A DNA stretch of 64,000 nucleotides from Planococcus liqunii (lineage in GTDB: Bacteria > Bacillota > Bacilli > Bacillales_A > Planococcaceae), in NCBI RefSeq assembly GCF_030413595.1, contig NZ_CP129238.1, positions 868,001 through 932,000 of the forward strand, written 5' to 3'. Below are positions 17,155 through 24,291 of the stretch, piece by piece. The number at the start of each line of letters is the position of its first letter. Position 1 is the stretch's first letter. Under the pieces are notes generated by a model that saw nothing but the letters and a program-made list of their open reading frames with translations, had not been told where the DNA came from and did no database searches. The position numbers and the translations under genes are program-made.

Positions 17155-17546
17155 GTTTTGTCTCTCCATTTCATAATTAGATTTTGTTTACTCTCTGGAC
17201 AGGAGTGTCGTGGAGTCATAAACTTGCCTATTTATGTACTTTTAGAGAGTAGGACCTCCTTCTTAAATAAATTATGAAGCGGTTTCAAGAAATTTCTATA
17301 AATGTTGATTTAATAGGAATTCCTTGTCCTTGAAGCTATTGTACAACATAAATCAAAAATTTACTACAATTATTAGAAAATTATAAAAAATAAATTTATT
17401 TTAGTTTCTTGGGATAATAGTTGGGCTAGAGCAGGAATGCTCTCAATACATAGTTGTGTTTTAGTTTAGGAAGAAAATAACATCTAGCAGGCCGCTCTAT
17501 TTCAGTAAACAATTTTACTGCTATAACGCAAAAAGGAGGGGAAATC
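17155..17546. other. intergenic region between divergent genes
   Basis: About 390 bp without a gene. It holds the structured leader of the minus-strand charged protein (17176-17227), then AT-rich sequence with several TA-rich candidate -10 boxes, none with a convincing -35. The plus-strand gene at 17547 has AAAAGGAGGGG before a GTG start. Confidence 0.4.
17176..17227 (-). promoter_or_regulatory. leader element shared with the other charged secreted protein (copy A)
   Basis: On the minus strand GCAAGTTTA, then a hairpin GTTT-ACTC...GAGT-AAAC, then AAAATCTAAT, about 20 nt before the Shine-Dalgarno. The same order occurs at 19333-19381 with a changed but still paired stem (TCTC/GAGA). CTCC in the 5' stem could instead pair with the Shine-Dalgarno GGAG. 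Confidence 0.55.
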
Positions 17547-18605
17547 GTGAAAAAAATTTTAATTTACGGGGTAGGGCCGTTCGGCAGCTTGTTTGCCGAG
17601 CGCCTTTCAGAAGCGGGGCACTCCGTATTCTTGCTGGATCATGGGGACAGGCAGCAAGAGTTGAAGACATACGGCGTTGTGACAGAAAATACAGTGACGG
17701 GTGAGCGGACAGTGACGAGGCTTCCAGTGGTAGAGCGTCTGGAAAAAGATGATGCGTATGATCTGGTTATTGTGCCGATCCGTAAAAATTCGGTTGCGGA
17801 TGTGTTGCCGGCACTGGCAGCCAATAAAAAGATTCCAACTTTCTTGTTCATGATGAACAACGCCATGGGCCAGCAGCAATTTGTTGAAGCTCTCGGCAAA
17901 GAACGGGTGATGGCCGGTTTTCCGCTCCCGGGCGGGTATAAAAAAAGCTATGTCATGTACATGATACCGGTGGAAGAAAAGAAACCCACAATTTTGCCGA
18001 TTGGCGAAGTCGATGGAAACGTTCTTCCCCGTACTTGTGAAGTGGCAGACATTTTAAGTTCGATGCGCGGCTACCGGGCAGAAATCCGGAAAGACATTGA
18101 CGATTGGCTAAAAACGCATGTCGCCTTGCTGATTCCGACGCTTGCTCCGGCGGTCTATGCGTGCAATACGGATCTGGAGCATTTTGCCGCCACTCGGGAT
18201 GCTCATGTGCTTTTAAGACGAGCATTACCTGAAGCTTTCCGGGCAATTCAAAATGCAGGAGTGCCCATCACTCCTCCAGCACTTCGCATCATCGGATGGA
18301 TTCCGGAACCGGTGTTTGTCCTAGCCCTTGGACAAATGGCGAAAGGCAAGACATTTGAAAATGTAATGGAGCATTTGGAAAGCGTTTCGGATGAAGTCCG
18401 TCATTTAACCGATGAGTTTTTTGAGCTGATCCGGCACGGCAATACCCCGACACCGACTTTGGATAAACTCGCTGAATATACTTATGATACGAAAGAGGCG
18501 ATTCCTTTTGGATCAAAAAGCATTCCTCTTCAATGGGGAGGAATTTATGGAGTGGCAATTGGAGCGGTTATCTTGGCGGGTTTACTCAAGAAAGCAAGGA
18601 AGTGA
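17547..18605 (+). CDS. ketopantoate reductase (ApbA/PanE) family protein
   Basis: 352 residues with a GTG start. The N-terminal Rossmann domain reads ILIYGVGPFGSLFAERL (GxGxxG at 8-13), followed by the DLVIVPIRKNSV segment and FLFMMNNAMG where PanE has its conserved Asn. The C-terminal half is helical, as in the family, but longer, and the last 20 residues are hydrophobic (WGGIYGVAIGAVILAGLL), a possible membrane anchor. Because many ApbA-fold proteins act on other 2-oxo acids, and the anchor is unusual, I would not assign panE. It lies between the two charged secreted-protein genes, but divergent from one and convergent with the other. Confidence 0.8.
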   Translation: MKKILIYGVGPFGSLFAERLSEAGHSVFLLDHGDRQQELKTYGVVTENTVTGERTVTRLPVVERLEKDDAYDLVIVPIRKNSVADVLPALAANKKIPTFLFMMNNAMGQQQFVEALGKERVMAGFPLPGGYKKSYVMYMIPVEEKKPTILPIGEVDGNVLPRTCEVADILSSMRGYRAEIRKDIDDWLKTHVALLIPTLAPAVYACNTDLEHFAATRDAHVLLRRALPEAFRAIQNAGVPITPPALRIIGWIPEPVFVLALGQMAKGKTFENVMEHLESVSDEVRHLTDEFFELIRHGNTPTPTLDKLAEYTYDTKEAIPFGSKSIPLQWGGIYGVAIGAVILAGLLKKARK

Positions 18606-18627
18606 GCTTAACTAGACGGACTAAAAA

Positions 18628-18658
18628 GAACAGGCTCCATAATGGCTGGAGCCTGTTC
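18628..18658. terminator. bidirectional terminator
   Basis: GAACAGGCTCC and GGAGCCTGTTC form a perfect 11-bp stem between the convergent genes ending at 18605 and 18666. Confidence 0.8.
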
Positions 18659-18665
18659 TCAACTA

Positions 18666-19310
18666 TTAATGGCGTTTTTTGCCTTTGTCTTTGCCGTGTT
18701 TCTCCCATTTGCCGTAAGTTGTCTCAACATCTACAACTTTTTTGTCATAATGGGTTTGTTCATTTTTCTTGAATGTTTCTTTGTGTTTGGTCACTTCTTT
18801 GGTTGTTTTACCGAATTCTTTATCAAAGAATTTTTCAGTTGTTTTGCTGATGATTTTGCCGTTGCTTCCTGGTTTGCCGCGGTGCTTAATGGTAGTAACA
18901 GTTGTTTTGGTGATTTTAACTGGAGTCGTGAATTTTTTAACGGTGTGAATAGCTGTCACTTGATCCCAAGAAGTCGTTTTGGTGATTTCATAAGTGGTTT
19001 TAACATATACGTCTCGATACCAATCGTGTTTTGGATGTTTTTCACGTTTCTTTTCAACTTTTGATTCAGTGTAAGTGTCTTTTTTAAATTTCTTCTCGGT
19101 TTTGTAATCCGTGTCTTTTTCTACTTTGACAACCTTATCATAGCTTACTTCTTTTGTCGTTTTTACAATGGTCGTGACGCCTTTATGGAAAGTCACTTTT
19201 TCGGTTGTATTGTTATCCCCTTTATGACCGTCATCGTTGCCAGCAAAGGTCATAGAAGAAAAACCGAATACCAATATAAAAGTCAATAAAATCATCGCAA
19301 ACTTTTTCAT
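18666..19310 (-). CDS. secreted Lys/Thr-rich charged protein
   Basis: 214 residues from the ATG at 19310 (GGGAGAA upstream); an in-frame extension of 17 residues is unlikely. A signal peptide MKKFAMILLTFILVFGFSS...FAG is followed by a short acidic stretch and about 180 residues dominated by Lys, Thr, Val and Glu in alternating patterns (TTIVKTTKEVSYDKVVKVEK), suggesting beta-strands rather than disorder. It ends with a basic GKDKGKKRH tail. No domain is recognised and there is no cysteine in the mature part. Signal peptide and leader resemble those of the protein at 16789, so the two are probably regulated together. Confidence 0.78.
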   Translation of the reverse strand: MKKFAMILLTFILVFGFSSMTFAGNDDGHKGDNNTTEKVTFHKGVTTIVKTTKEVSYDKVVKVEKDTDYKTEKKFKKDTYTESKVEKKREKHPKHDWYRDVYVKTTYEITKTTSWDQVTAIHTVKKFTTPVKITKTTVTTIKHRGKPGSNGKIISKTTEKFFDKEFGKTTKEVTKHKETFKKNEQTHYDKKVVDVETTYGKWEKHGKDKGKKRH

Positions 19311-19724
19311 GACTGATTCTCCCTTGTTTAAAATTAGATTTTTGTTCGTCTCTTCGTTCATGGCTTGGAGATTAAACTTGCAATCGTCATTTTAAAGTAT
19401 TTTTTGAGAGAAATTCGGCCCCCCTTTTATACGGCTTGTGACAAAAACGATTGAACTTGCACGATAATTATACTATAAAGGTCAAATAATTCATATAATT
19501 TAGAATAAATAATTTAAATATTTTTACTAATATCAAGGTATTCTTTAGTAGGATAAAGTGTTTGCTTTTTATAACATTTCAAGCTCGTTGCAGCAAAGAA
19601 GTTCCTTTCACTCTTCTGACCTAAATCTGTTAATCCCGTTTAAAAGGTGAAGTTTCCAGAATGCTTTCACAATTTTCATGTAGAATAGAGGTAACTACTT
19701 TAAATCCGAAAGGAGCTCATACAT
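19311..19724. other. intergenic region between divergent genes
   Basis: About 410 bp without a gene. It contains leader copy B (19333-19381) for the minus-strand gene and AT-rich DNA. GTAGAATAG near 19680 could be the -10 of the aminotransferase gene, whose Shine-Dalgarno AAAGGAGCTC is at about 19710. Confidence 0.4.
19333..19381 (-). promoter_or_regulatory. leader element shared with the other charged secreted protein (copy B)
   Basis: On the minus strand GCAAGTTTA, a hairpin GTTT-TCTC...GAGA-GAAC, then AAAATCTAAT, ending about 12 nt before GGGAGAA. Compared with copy A the inner stem has changed from ACTC/GAGT to TCTC/GAGA, a compensatory change. TCTCC can also pair with the GGAGA of the Shine-Dalgarno. 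Confidence 0.55.
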
Positions 19725-20936
19725 ATGAAACAGAATTTTCCTTTTTCCAAAGACATAAAACTGGCCTTCCAAAATGATCCGCCGGGGCAATGGATGACTG
19801 CCGTACCAACGGGGTGCATTCGCCTGAACTCAGGGTATCCGCAGCCGAGCCTGGTGCCTTCCAAAGAAATAAAAGAGGCAGTTGCGCGCTTGCTTGATGA
19901 AGAACAGGATTTACCGCTCCACTATATCGGCAGCCCCAGAATTCCGGAGTTGAAAAAATTCATCCAGCAGCGCATGCAAAAACGAGAAGTCATTCTTTCC
20001 GAGGAAGAGCTTTTGGTCACGTCAGGAGCTTGTCAGGCCATTGACTTGATCTCCCGCATTTTGCTTGATGACGAAGCCGTTGTAGCAATTGAGGCACCGA
20101 CCTACATGGAGGCATTGGAGGTATTCGGAAATTATACCGACCAATTCATGAGTGTGCCGATTGATGCAAAGGGGCTCAATACCGACCGCTTTGAAGAAAT
20201 GCTGGCAGACAGAGAAGCGAAAGGGGAAACTTTGCCGCGCTTGCTTTACACCATCCCGACATTTCAAAATCCTACGGGGACGACAATGACGCTGGAACGG
20301 AGAGAAAAGGTGCTGGAATTGGCCGAACGCTACAATTTTCTGGTTTTAGAAGATGATGCCTACGGTGAACTGGCTTTTGGGGAACAAGCGCGTTTGTTGA
20401 AAGCGATGGATCCGGGCAACCGGGTGCTCTACGTCGGTTCCTTATCGAAAGTTGTCGCGCCTGGCATGCGGATCGGCTGGGTGGCAGGAGCGGAGGAATT
20501 GGTCACGGCTATGGAATGGTTCAAAAAAGATTTGCACCATCCATTCGCTCAGGCAACGATGGCTTCCTATTTAGAAGGACTGGATTTTGACAGCCATCTT
20601 CAAGAGCTTCAGGATGCTTATCAGCGAAAAAGCAGTGTAATGGTTGCGGCATTGGAAAAATTCTTGCCGAAGTCGGTTTCCTGGTATACACCGGGCGGCG
20701 GCTACTTTATTTGGGTCCAAGTGCCGGAAGTGGACACAGCCCAAATGCTGCCAGAAGCAATCGCGGCTGGTGTGGCATATGTGCCTGGCAGATACTTTTT
20801 CCTGAACCAAAAGGAAGGTCGTGAATTCCTCCGGTTGTCATTCAGTTATGCGGACGAAGAGCAGATTGTAAAGGGGATCGAACTTTTAGGGCAAGTAATC
20901 GGGAGAACGGTTCCACAGGAAAACATTAACCCGTAG
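19725..20936 (+). CDS. PLP-dependent aminotransferase, MocR/LysN-like, without HTH
   Basis: 403 residues, fold-type I aminotransferase. Motifs in order: NSGYPQPSLVPSKEI, LLVTSGACQAIDLISRIL, AIEAPTYMEALEVF, YTIPTFQNPTGTTMTLERRE (Asn and Pro that contact PLP), LEDDAYGEL (Asp), and VGSLSKVVAPGMRIGW with the PLP lysine. This is the subgroup that includes 2-aminoadipate and aromatic/branched-chain transaminases and the catalytic half of MocR regulators, but no DNA-binding domain is attached here. Substrate is open. The next gene starts 16 bp downstream and is probably co-transcribed. Confidence 0.88.
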   Translation: MKQNFPFSKDIKLAFQNDPPGQWMTAVPTGCIRLNSGYPQPSLVPSKEIKEAVARLLDEEQDLPLHYIGSPRIPELKKFIQQRMQKREVILSEEELLVTSGACQAIDLISRILLDDEAVVAIEAPTYMEALEVFGNYTDQFMSVPIDAKGLNTDRFEEMLADREAKGETLPRLLYTIPTFQNPTGTTMTLERREKVLELAERYNFLVLEDDAYGELAFGEQARLLKAMDPGNRVLYVGSLSKVVAPGMRIGWVAGAEELVTAMEWFKKDLHHPFAQATMASYLEGLDFDSHLQELQDAYQRKSSVMVAALEKFLPKSVSWYTPGGGYFIWVQVPEVDTAQMLPEAIAAGVAYVPGRYFFLNQKEGREFLRLSFSYADEEQIVKGIELLGQVIGRTVPQENINP

Positions 20937-20951
20937 AAAAGGAGAAATCCC

Positions 20952-21386
20952 TTGGAAAAATATATCGTCATTCAGGATATAGAAGCTGAGCCGGAATGGC
21001 CGAAGCTTTTTGGCACCGCACTGTCGGTCTGCGGCAGTTTTCAAATCATGTACCCGGACGGAGAATGGGATAAAGAAAACCCATTGCTGACAGGTAAATC
21101 CGAGTTTGAAAAATTGGAAGAGATTCAAAATTTTCCATGGAGTGGCATGAAAGACAGCACCATTTACAGCGGCCCTTTGAATGCAGAGTCCAGAGAATTG
21201 TTTTGGCATCATATGGTTCCGAGAGAGGATGACTATGTGTATCCGCTTTGGAATTTCAATCTCTACCGGGAAGGCAAGCTCGTTTTTTCGATCCAGGATT
21301 TTTCAGTCTGCCTTGCCTATTCCTACCCCGAGATGCTGGAGATTTTTGCAGAGCATGGAATTGATCTATTAAGTTTAGAAGGCTAG
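20952..21386 (+). CDS. hypothetical protein, co-transcribed with the aminotransferase
   Basis: 144 residues starting at a TTG with AAAAGGAGAAATCCC upstream. Acidic (many Glu and Asp), rich in Trp, Phe and Tyr, with two cysteines and no signal or membrane segment. I do not recognise a family. It follows the aminotransferase gene by 16 bp and is followed by a terminator, so the two make a short operon. Confidence 0.65.
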   Translation: MEKYIVIQDIEAEPEWPKLFGTALSVCGSFQIMYPDGEWDKENPLLTGKSEFEKLEEIQNFPWSGMKDSTIYSGPLNAESRELFWHHMVPREDDYVYPLWNFNLYREGKLVFSIQDFSVCLAYSYPEMLEIFAEHGIDLLSLEG

Positions 21387-21389
21387 TAA

Positions 21390-21419
21390 AAAGGAGGCAC
21401 CCTAAGGGATGCCTCCTTT
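21390..21419 (+). terminator. terminator hairpin, first of two identical copies
   Basis: AAAGGAGGCA-CCCTAAGGGA-TGCCTCCTTT: a 10-bp stem whose loop is itself a small palindrome. The same 30 nt recur at 22018-22047. Confidence 0.75.
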
Positions 21420-21573
21420 GAGTTTGTAGATAAAAGGTCATTTAGGATAAATGAATGAAAAATAACTGGACATCCTGGAACCTCCGTTACAGCCGGACGC
21501 GTTCCGTGGGCTCACGCCGAACTAACCCGGAATTAACGTCCCGAGTGGATTTCGGCACTTCGTCGCTACGCTG

Positions 21574-21650
21574 CCCCGCAGGAAAGGCATTGAACGAAGG
21601 TACTGAGGCCAAGCCTTTGCGACGAAGCTAGCGAAGCGATGCAGGAGCAG
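21574..21650 (+). repeat. interspersed repeat core, copy 1
   Basis: A 77-nt core from CCCCGCAGG to GCAGGAGCAG that aligns without gaps to 21829-21905 with 11 mismatches. An inner stem AAAGGC/GCCTTT is present. It belongs to the family of structured, GC-richer repeats (CCTGTGGGA...CCCCGCAGG...GGAAAGCGAAG) scattered in Bacillaceae and Planococcaceae genomes, recognised from general knowledge. Its left part is degenerate. Confidence 0.75.
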
Positions 21651-21828
21651 TGGTTTACCGCCGGTTTTCACTCCGGATCCTGAACATGAAGGCTATCTAG
21701 AGGTGTCACATTTCTTCTTGAGCTGTCTGTTTAAGCTTCAATCGAATGAGCATTCTGTTTCTAATCCAAGAGAGACACCCCAACCGGTTCGGCCACGGAG
21801 ACTCCTGTGGGACAGCGAAAGCTGAAGA

Positions 21829-21905
21829 CCCCGCAGGCAAGACATTGGCCGAATGCAGTGAGGTCATGTCTTTGCGACGAAGCTAGCGCAGCGATGCAGG
21901 AGCAG
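21829..21905 (+). repeat. interspersed repeat core, copy 2
   Basis: Second 77-nt core, same orientation. Here the left arm is intact: CCTGTGGG at about 21814 pairs with CCCCGCAGG, enclosing AGC-GAAA-GCT, a GNRA-capped hairpin. The inner stem is AAGAC/GTCTT, a compensatory change against copy 1. The whole unit appears bounded by CAACCGG (21781-21787) and CCGGTTG (21965-21971), an inverted pair. No coding potential. Confidence 0.75.
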
Positions 21906-22017
21906 CGGGTTTTCAAAGCGGCGAGGAGGCTGAAGCTGAGCCCACGGAAAGCGAAGTGGCAGATCCGGTTGGTTTTATGTGTTTGTATTCATTTAATTTA
22001 AACTTTTCTACAGTATG

Positions 22018-22047
22018 AAAGGAGGCACCCTAAGGGATGCCTCCTTT
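22018..22047. terminator. terminator hairpin, second identical copy
   Basis: Identical 30 nt to 21390-21419, followed by TTTT on the plus strand. It lies just downstream of the minus-strand BsuPI lipoprotein gene and can end that transcript. Confidence 0.7.
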
Positions 22048-22055
22048 TACATTTT

Positions 22056-22535
22056 TTATTCCACCACGTATTCAGTTTCTGTTCGGAAGGCAGGTCCTTG
22101 TTCAGGCGTCAACCAGGCCTCCAGTGTGTAGGTGCCGGGTTCAAGTTCCAGCGGCGGCACTTCGATTTCATATTGCAATTCTTCCGCTTGTTTCACCGTT
22201 TCTTCTCCAAGCGCCTGGGCATACATGCTGACAGAAGACTGCAGGAAAACCTCCTCGCCTGATTCATCGAGCAAAGCGAAATCATAGCGCTGGCTGCTGG
22301 TGAAATCAAAAGTCAGCGGCTTTTCCGTTTGGTTTTTTACCGTATACAGATAGGTTCTAGCATCCAACTGTTTAATCGCCGGTTCCGGTTCGCCGGCTGC
22401 AATGCCGCCGGAAGTGCCTTCGTTTGTTTCGGGTTCTTCAGGCATTTTCTCCGAATCCTCCTCCATGCCGCATGCTGCTCCAAAGAATGCCAGCAACAAC
22501 AGCGATAATGCCAAAAACCATGAGCGTTTTCTCAT
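22056..22535 (-). CDS. BsuPI-domain lipoprotein (proteinase-inhibitor-like)
   Basis: 159 residues from the ATG at 22535; the codon before it is a GTG, and AAAGGAGGTACG precedes both. A lipoprotein signal peptide with GAACG around the cysteine is followed by an acidic Glu/Pro-rich linker (residues about 25-50). The C-terminal domain has FDFTSSQRYDFALLDESGEE and PLELEPGTYTLEAWL, typical of the BsuPI family named after the intracellular proteinase inhibitor of Bacillus subtilis. Here the domain is displayed outside the cell; whether it inhibits a protease is not known. Confidence 0.85.
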   Translation of the reverse strand: MRKRSWFLALSLLLLAFFGAACGMEEDSEKMPEEPETNEGTSGGIAAGEPEPAIKQLDARTYLYTVKNQTEKPLTFDFTSSQRYDFALLDESGEEVFLQSSVSMYAQALGEETVKQAEELQYEIEVPPLELEPGTYTLEAWLTPEQGPAFRTETEYVVE

Positions 22536-22623
22536 CACCGTACCTCCTTTGAAACTTCAACGGAATCTCTTCCGTATCCCTTTAGTATAAGACCGTTAAT
22601 CGAAGAGAAAAGTTACAAAAGAA

Positions 22624-22669
22624 AAAAGCGCCGGCGGCAACCTGTCAAAGGCCACCAGCGACGCTTTTT
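22624..22669 (-). terminator. terminator of the class I aldolase gene
   Basis: On the minus strand GCGTCGCTGGTGGCC and GGTTGCCGCCGGCGC pair with several G-U pairs and one mismatch, followed by TTTTTT. Confidence 0.8.
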
Positions 22670-22675
22670 AATCAC

Positions 22676-23563
22676 TCACGTAATCGACGCTTCGTAAATT
22701 GTTCGGATTGAATCGGCAATGCCTTCGTTGAATTCGTCATCGCTTTGGTCAGCGCTGACGCCTTCAGATAAACCGCGGGAGAAGCTGGCGATCAAGCCGT
22801 TGTTTCGTGCCAATTTCTCGTTCGCTTCTTTCCGTGTATAACCCCCCGAAAGAGCCACTACTCGGACCACACGGGGATGTTCGATCAATTCTTTATAGAA
22901 GTTATCAACTGTCGGAATCGATAATTTCAGCATCACCGGCTGTTCTTCGCTGAGATTATCCAGTTCTTTTAAAATTTCTTCTTTTAATAAGGATTCAATT
23001 TTTTCTTTGTCGGCACTGTGAATGTCTACTTCCGGTTCAATGATGGGCACAAGTCCGGCATCAATGATTTGCTTGCCAACTTCAAATTGCTGGGCCACGA
23101 CTTGCTTAATGCCCTCAGGGTTCGCTTCTTTAATGACTGAACGCATTTTCGTGCCGAACACTTTGCGTTCAACTGCTCTCTTTAATAGTTCATCTAAATT
23201 TGGGATGGGTTTCATTAATTGGATGCCGCCTTCTTCATCTGCCAAGCCTTTATCGACTTTCAAGAAGGGCACAACGCCTTTTTCTTCCCATAAGTAATCG
23301 GGTGTGTATTTGCCTTCCACTTTCCGGTCCATCGTCTGTTCGAATAGGATGGCTCCAAGAATGGAATCGGAATTGAACGCAGGAGCGGTCATGACACGCG
23401 TCCGCATTTCGTGGATCAAATCGTACATTTCCTCTTCGTTGGAATAGGCATCTTCCGGAACGCCATACAATTTCAACGCTTTTGGTGTACTGCCGCCGCT
23501 TTGGTCAAGCGCTGCGATAAAACCTTGTCCGTTTTTAACCAATTCTAACTGCTCTGTGTTCAT
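22676..23563 (-). CDS. fda: fructose-bisphosphate aldolase, class I
   Basis: 295 residues, the size of the prokaryotic class I aldolase of staphylococci and relatives. It opens with [20 protein letters not shown] and carries PVMLKLSIP with the Schiff-base lysine, [20 protein letters not shown], and [10 protein letters not shown] near the end, which binds phosphate. It splits fructose 1,6-bisphosphate into glyceraldehyde 3-phosphate and dihydroxyacetone phosphate without a metal. AGGAGCTGGGAAG precedes the ATG. It stands alone with its own terminator. Confidence 0.94.
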   Translation of the reverse strand: MNTEQLELVKNGQGFIAALDQSGGSTPKALKLYGVPEDAYSNEEEMYDLIHEMRTRVMTAPAFNSDSILGAILFEQTMDRKVEGKYTPDYLWEEKGVVPFLKVDKGLADEEGGIQLMKPIPNLDELLKRAVERKVFGTKMRSVIKEANPEGIKQVVAQQFEVGKQIIDAGLVPIIEPEVDIHSADKEKIESLLKEEILKELDNLSEEQPVMLKLSIPTVDNFYKELIEHPRVVRVVALSGGYTRKEANEKLARNNGLIASFSRGLSEGVSADQSDDEFNEGIADSIRTIYEASIT

Positions 23564-23788
23564 CTTCCCAGCTCCTTAGATAAATTTTTTTGAATAAAAC
23601 CTTCATAAAAACTTTAACTAAAAGTAACCTCTTACAATAATTAGTGTAACAATAATCGATTTAAACTACAAAAGAATATATAACGCCTGAAGCACTGAAT
23701 TTTCACACGGTTCCAGTAATTAATGGTAACGATTTCAAAATGAAAGGAGGAAGGGAGTGAATAATGATTTTTCTCCCGTTTGACGCAG

Positions 23789-24156
23789 ATGAAAAACAAT
23801 AAGAACTTTTATATTTTTGCCATTACTTTAGTGGCTACTTTAGGGGGACTTTTGTTTAGCTATTAGGTCTTGCTGTCCGAGATTTTCCTGAACAAAATCA
23901 GGGCCAAGCACTGGTGATCGCTGTCGCAGCTCAATGGGCCGCCAATTATTTCACTTCTTCTGCATATCCAATGATGATGGAAGTAAGCGGGGCGATGACA
24001 TATTCGTTCTACGGAATCATGAGCTTGTTTTCGGCATTATTCGTTTGAAAGTTCATCCCGGAGACAAAAGGCAAATCGCTGGAAGAACTTGAAATCCTGC
24101 TGAAAAAATCACATGCTTCAAAACAAGGGAAGCCGCCTGTTGTTCTTTTGAAATGA
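23789..24156 (+). pseudogene. remnant of an MFS sugar:proton symporter
   Basis: The first frame gives an N-terminal transporter segment (NFYIFAITLVATLGGLLFSY) and stops at 23864-23866. It is followed at once by the near-C-terminal segment VLLSEIF-NKIRAK, a frame change near 23912, VIAVAAQWAANYF, PMMMEVSGAMTYSFYGIMSL, a TGA where the family has Trp (24046-24048), and KFIPETKGKSLEELE with a natural end. These are the two ends of an IolT/AraE/XylE-type symporter, so roughly nine central membrane helices are deleted and at least three further lesions are present. Clearly dead. Confidence 0.88.
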
Positions 24157-24291
24157 AGTGAAAAACTAAGCTTGAATGGAGGCAATTAATAGTAAAAACG
24201 GCACTTTCGCATAATTGTCAAAATTTTTTATCAATAATTTGCTTCTTTGTGTTAGAGTAGTGAAATAACTAAATTCAAAAGGGTGATTCAG

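Noticed and set aside
18642..19064. plus-strand Phe-rich frame opposite the Lys/Thr-rich protein
   Set aside because: Antisense artefact of Lys codons; it runs through the terminator at 18628-18658.
21541..21910. possible IS element or tRNA-like remnant in the repeat block
   Set aside because: No transposase frame and no tRNA cloverleaf; the sequence fits a non-coding structured repeat.
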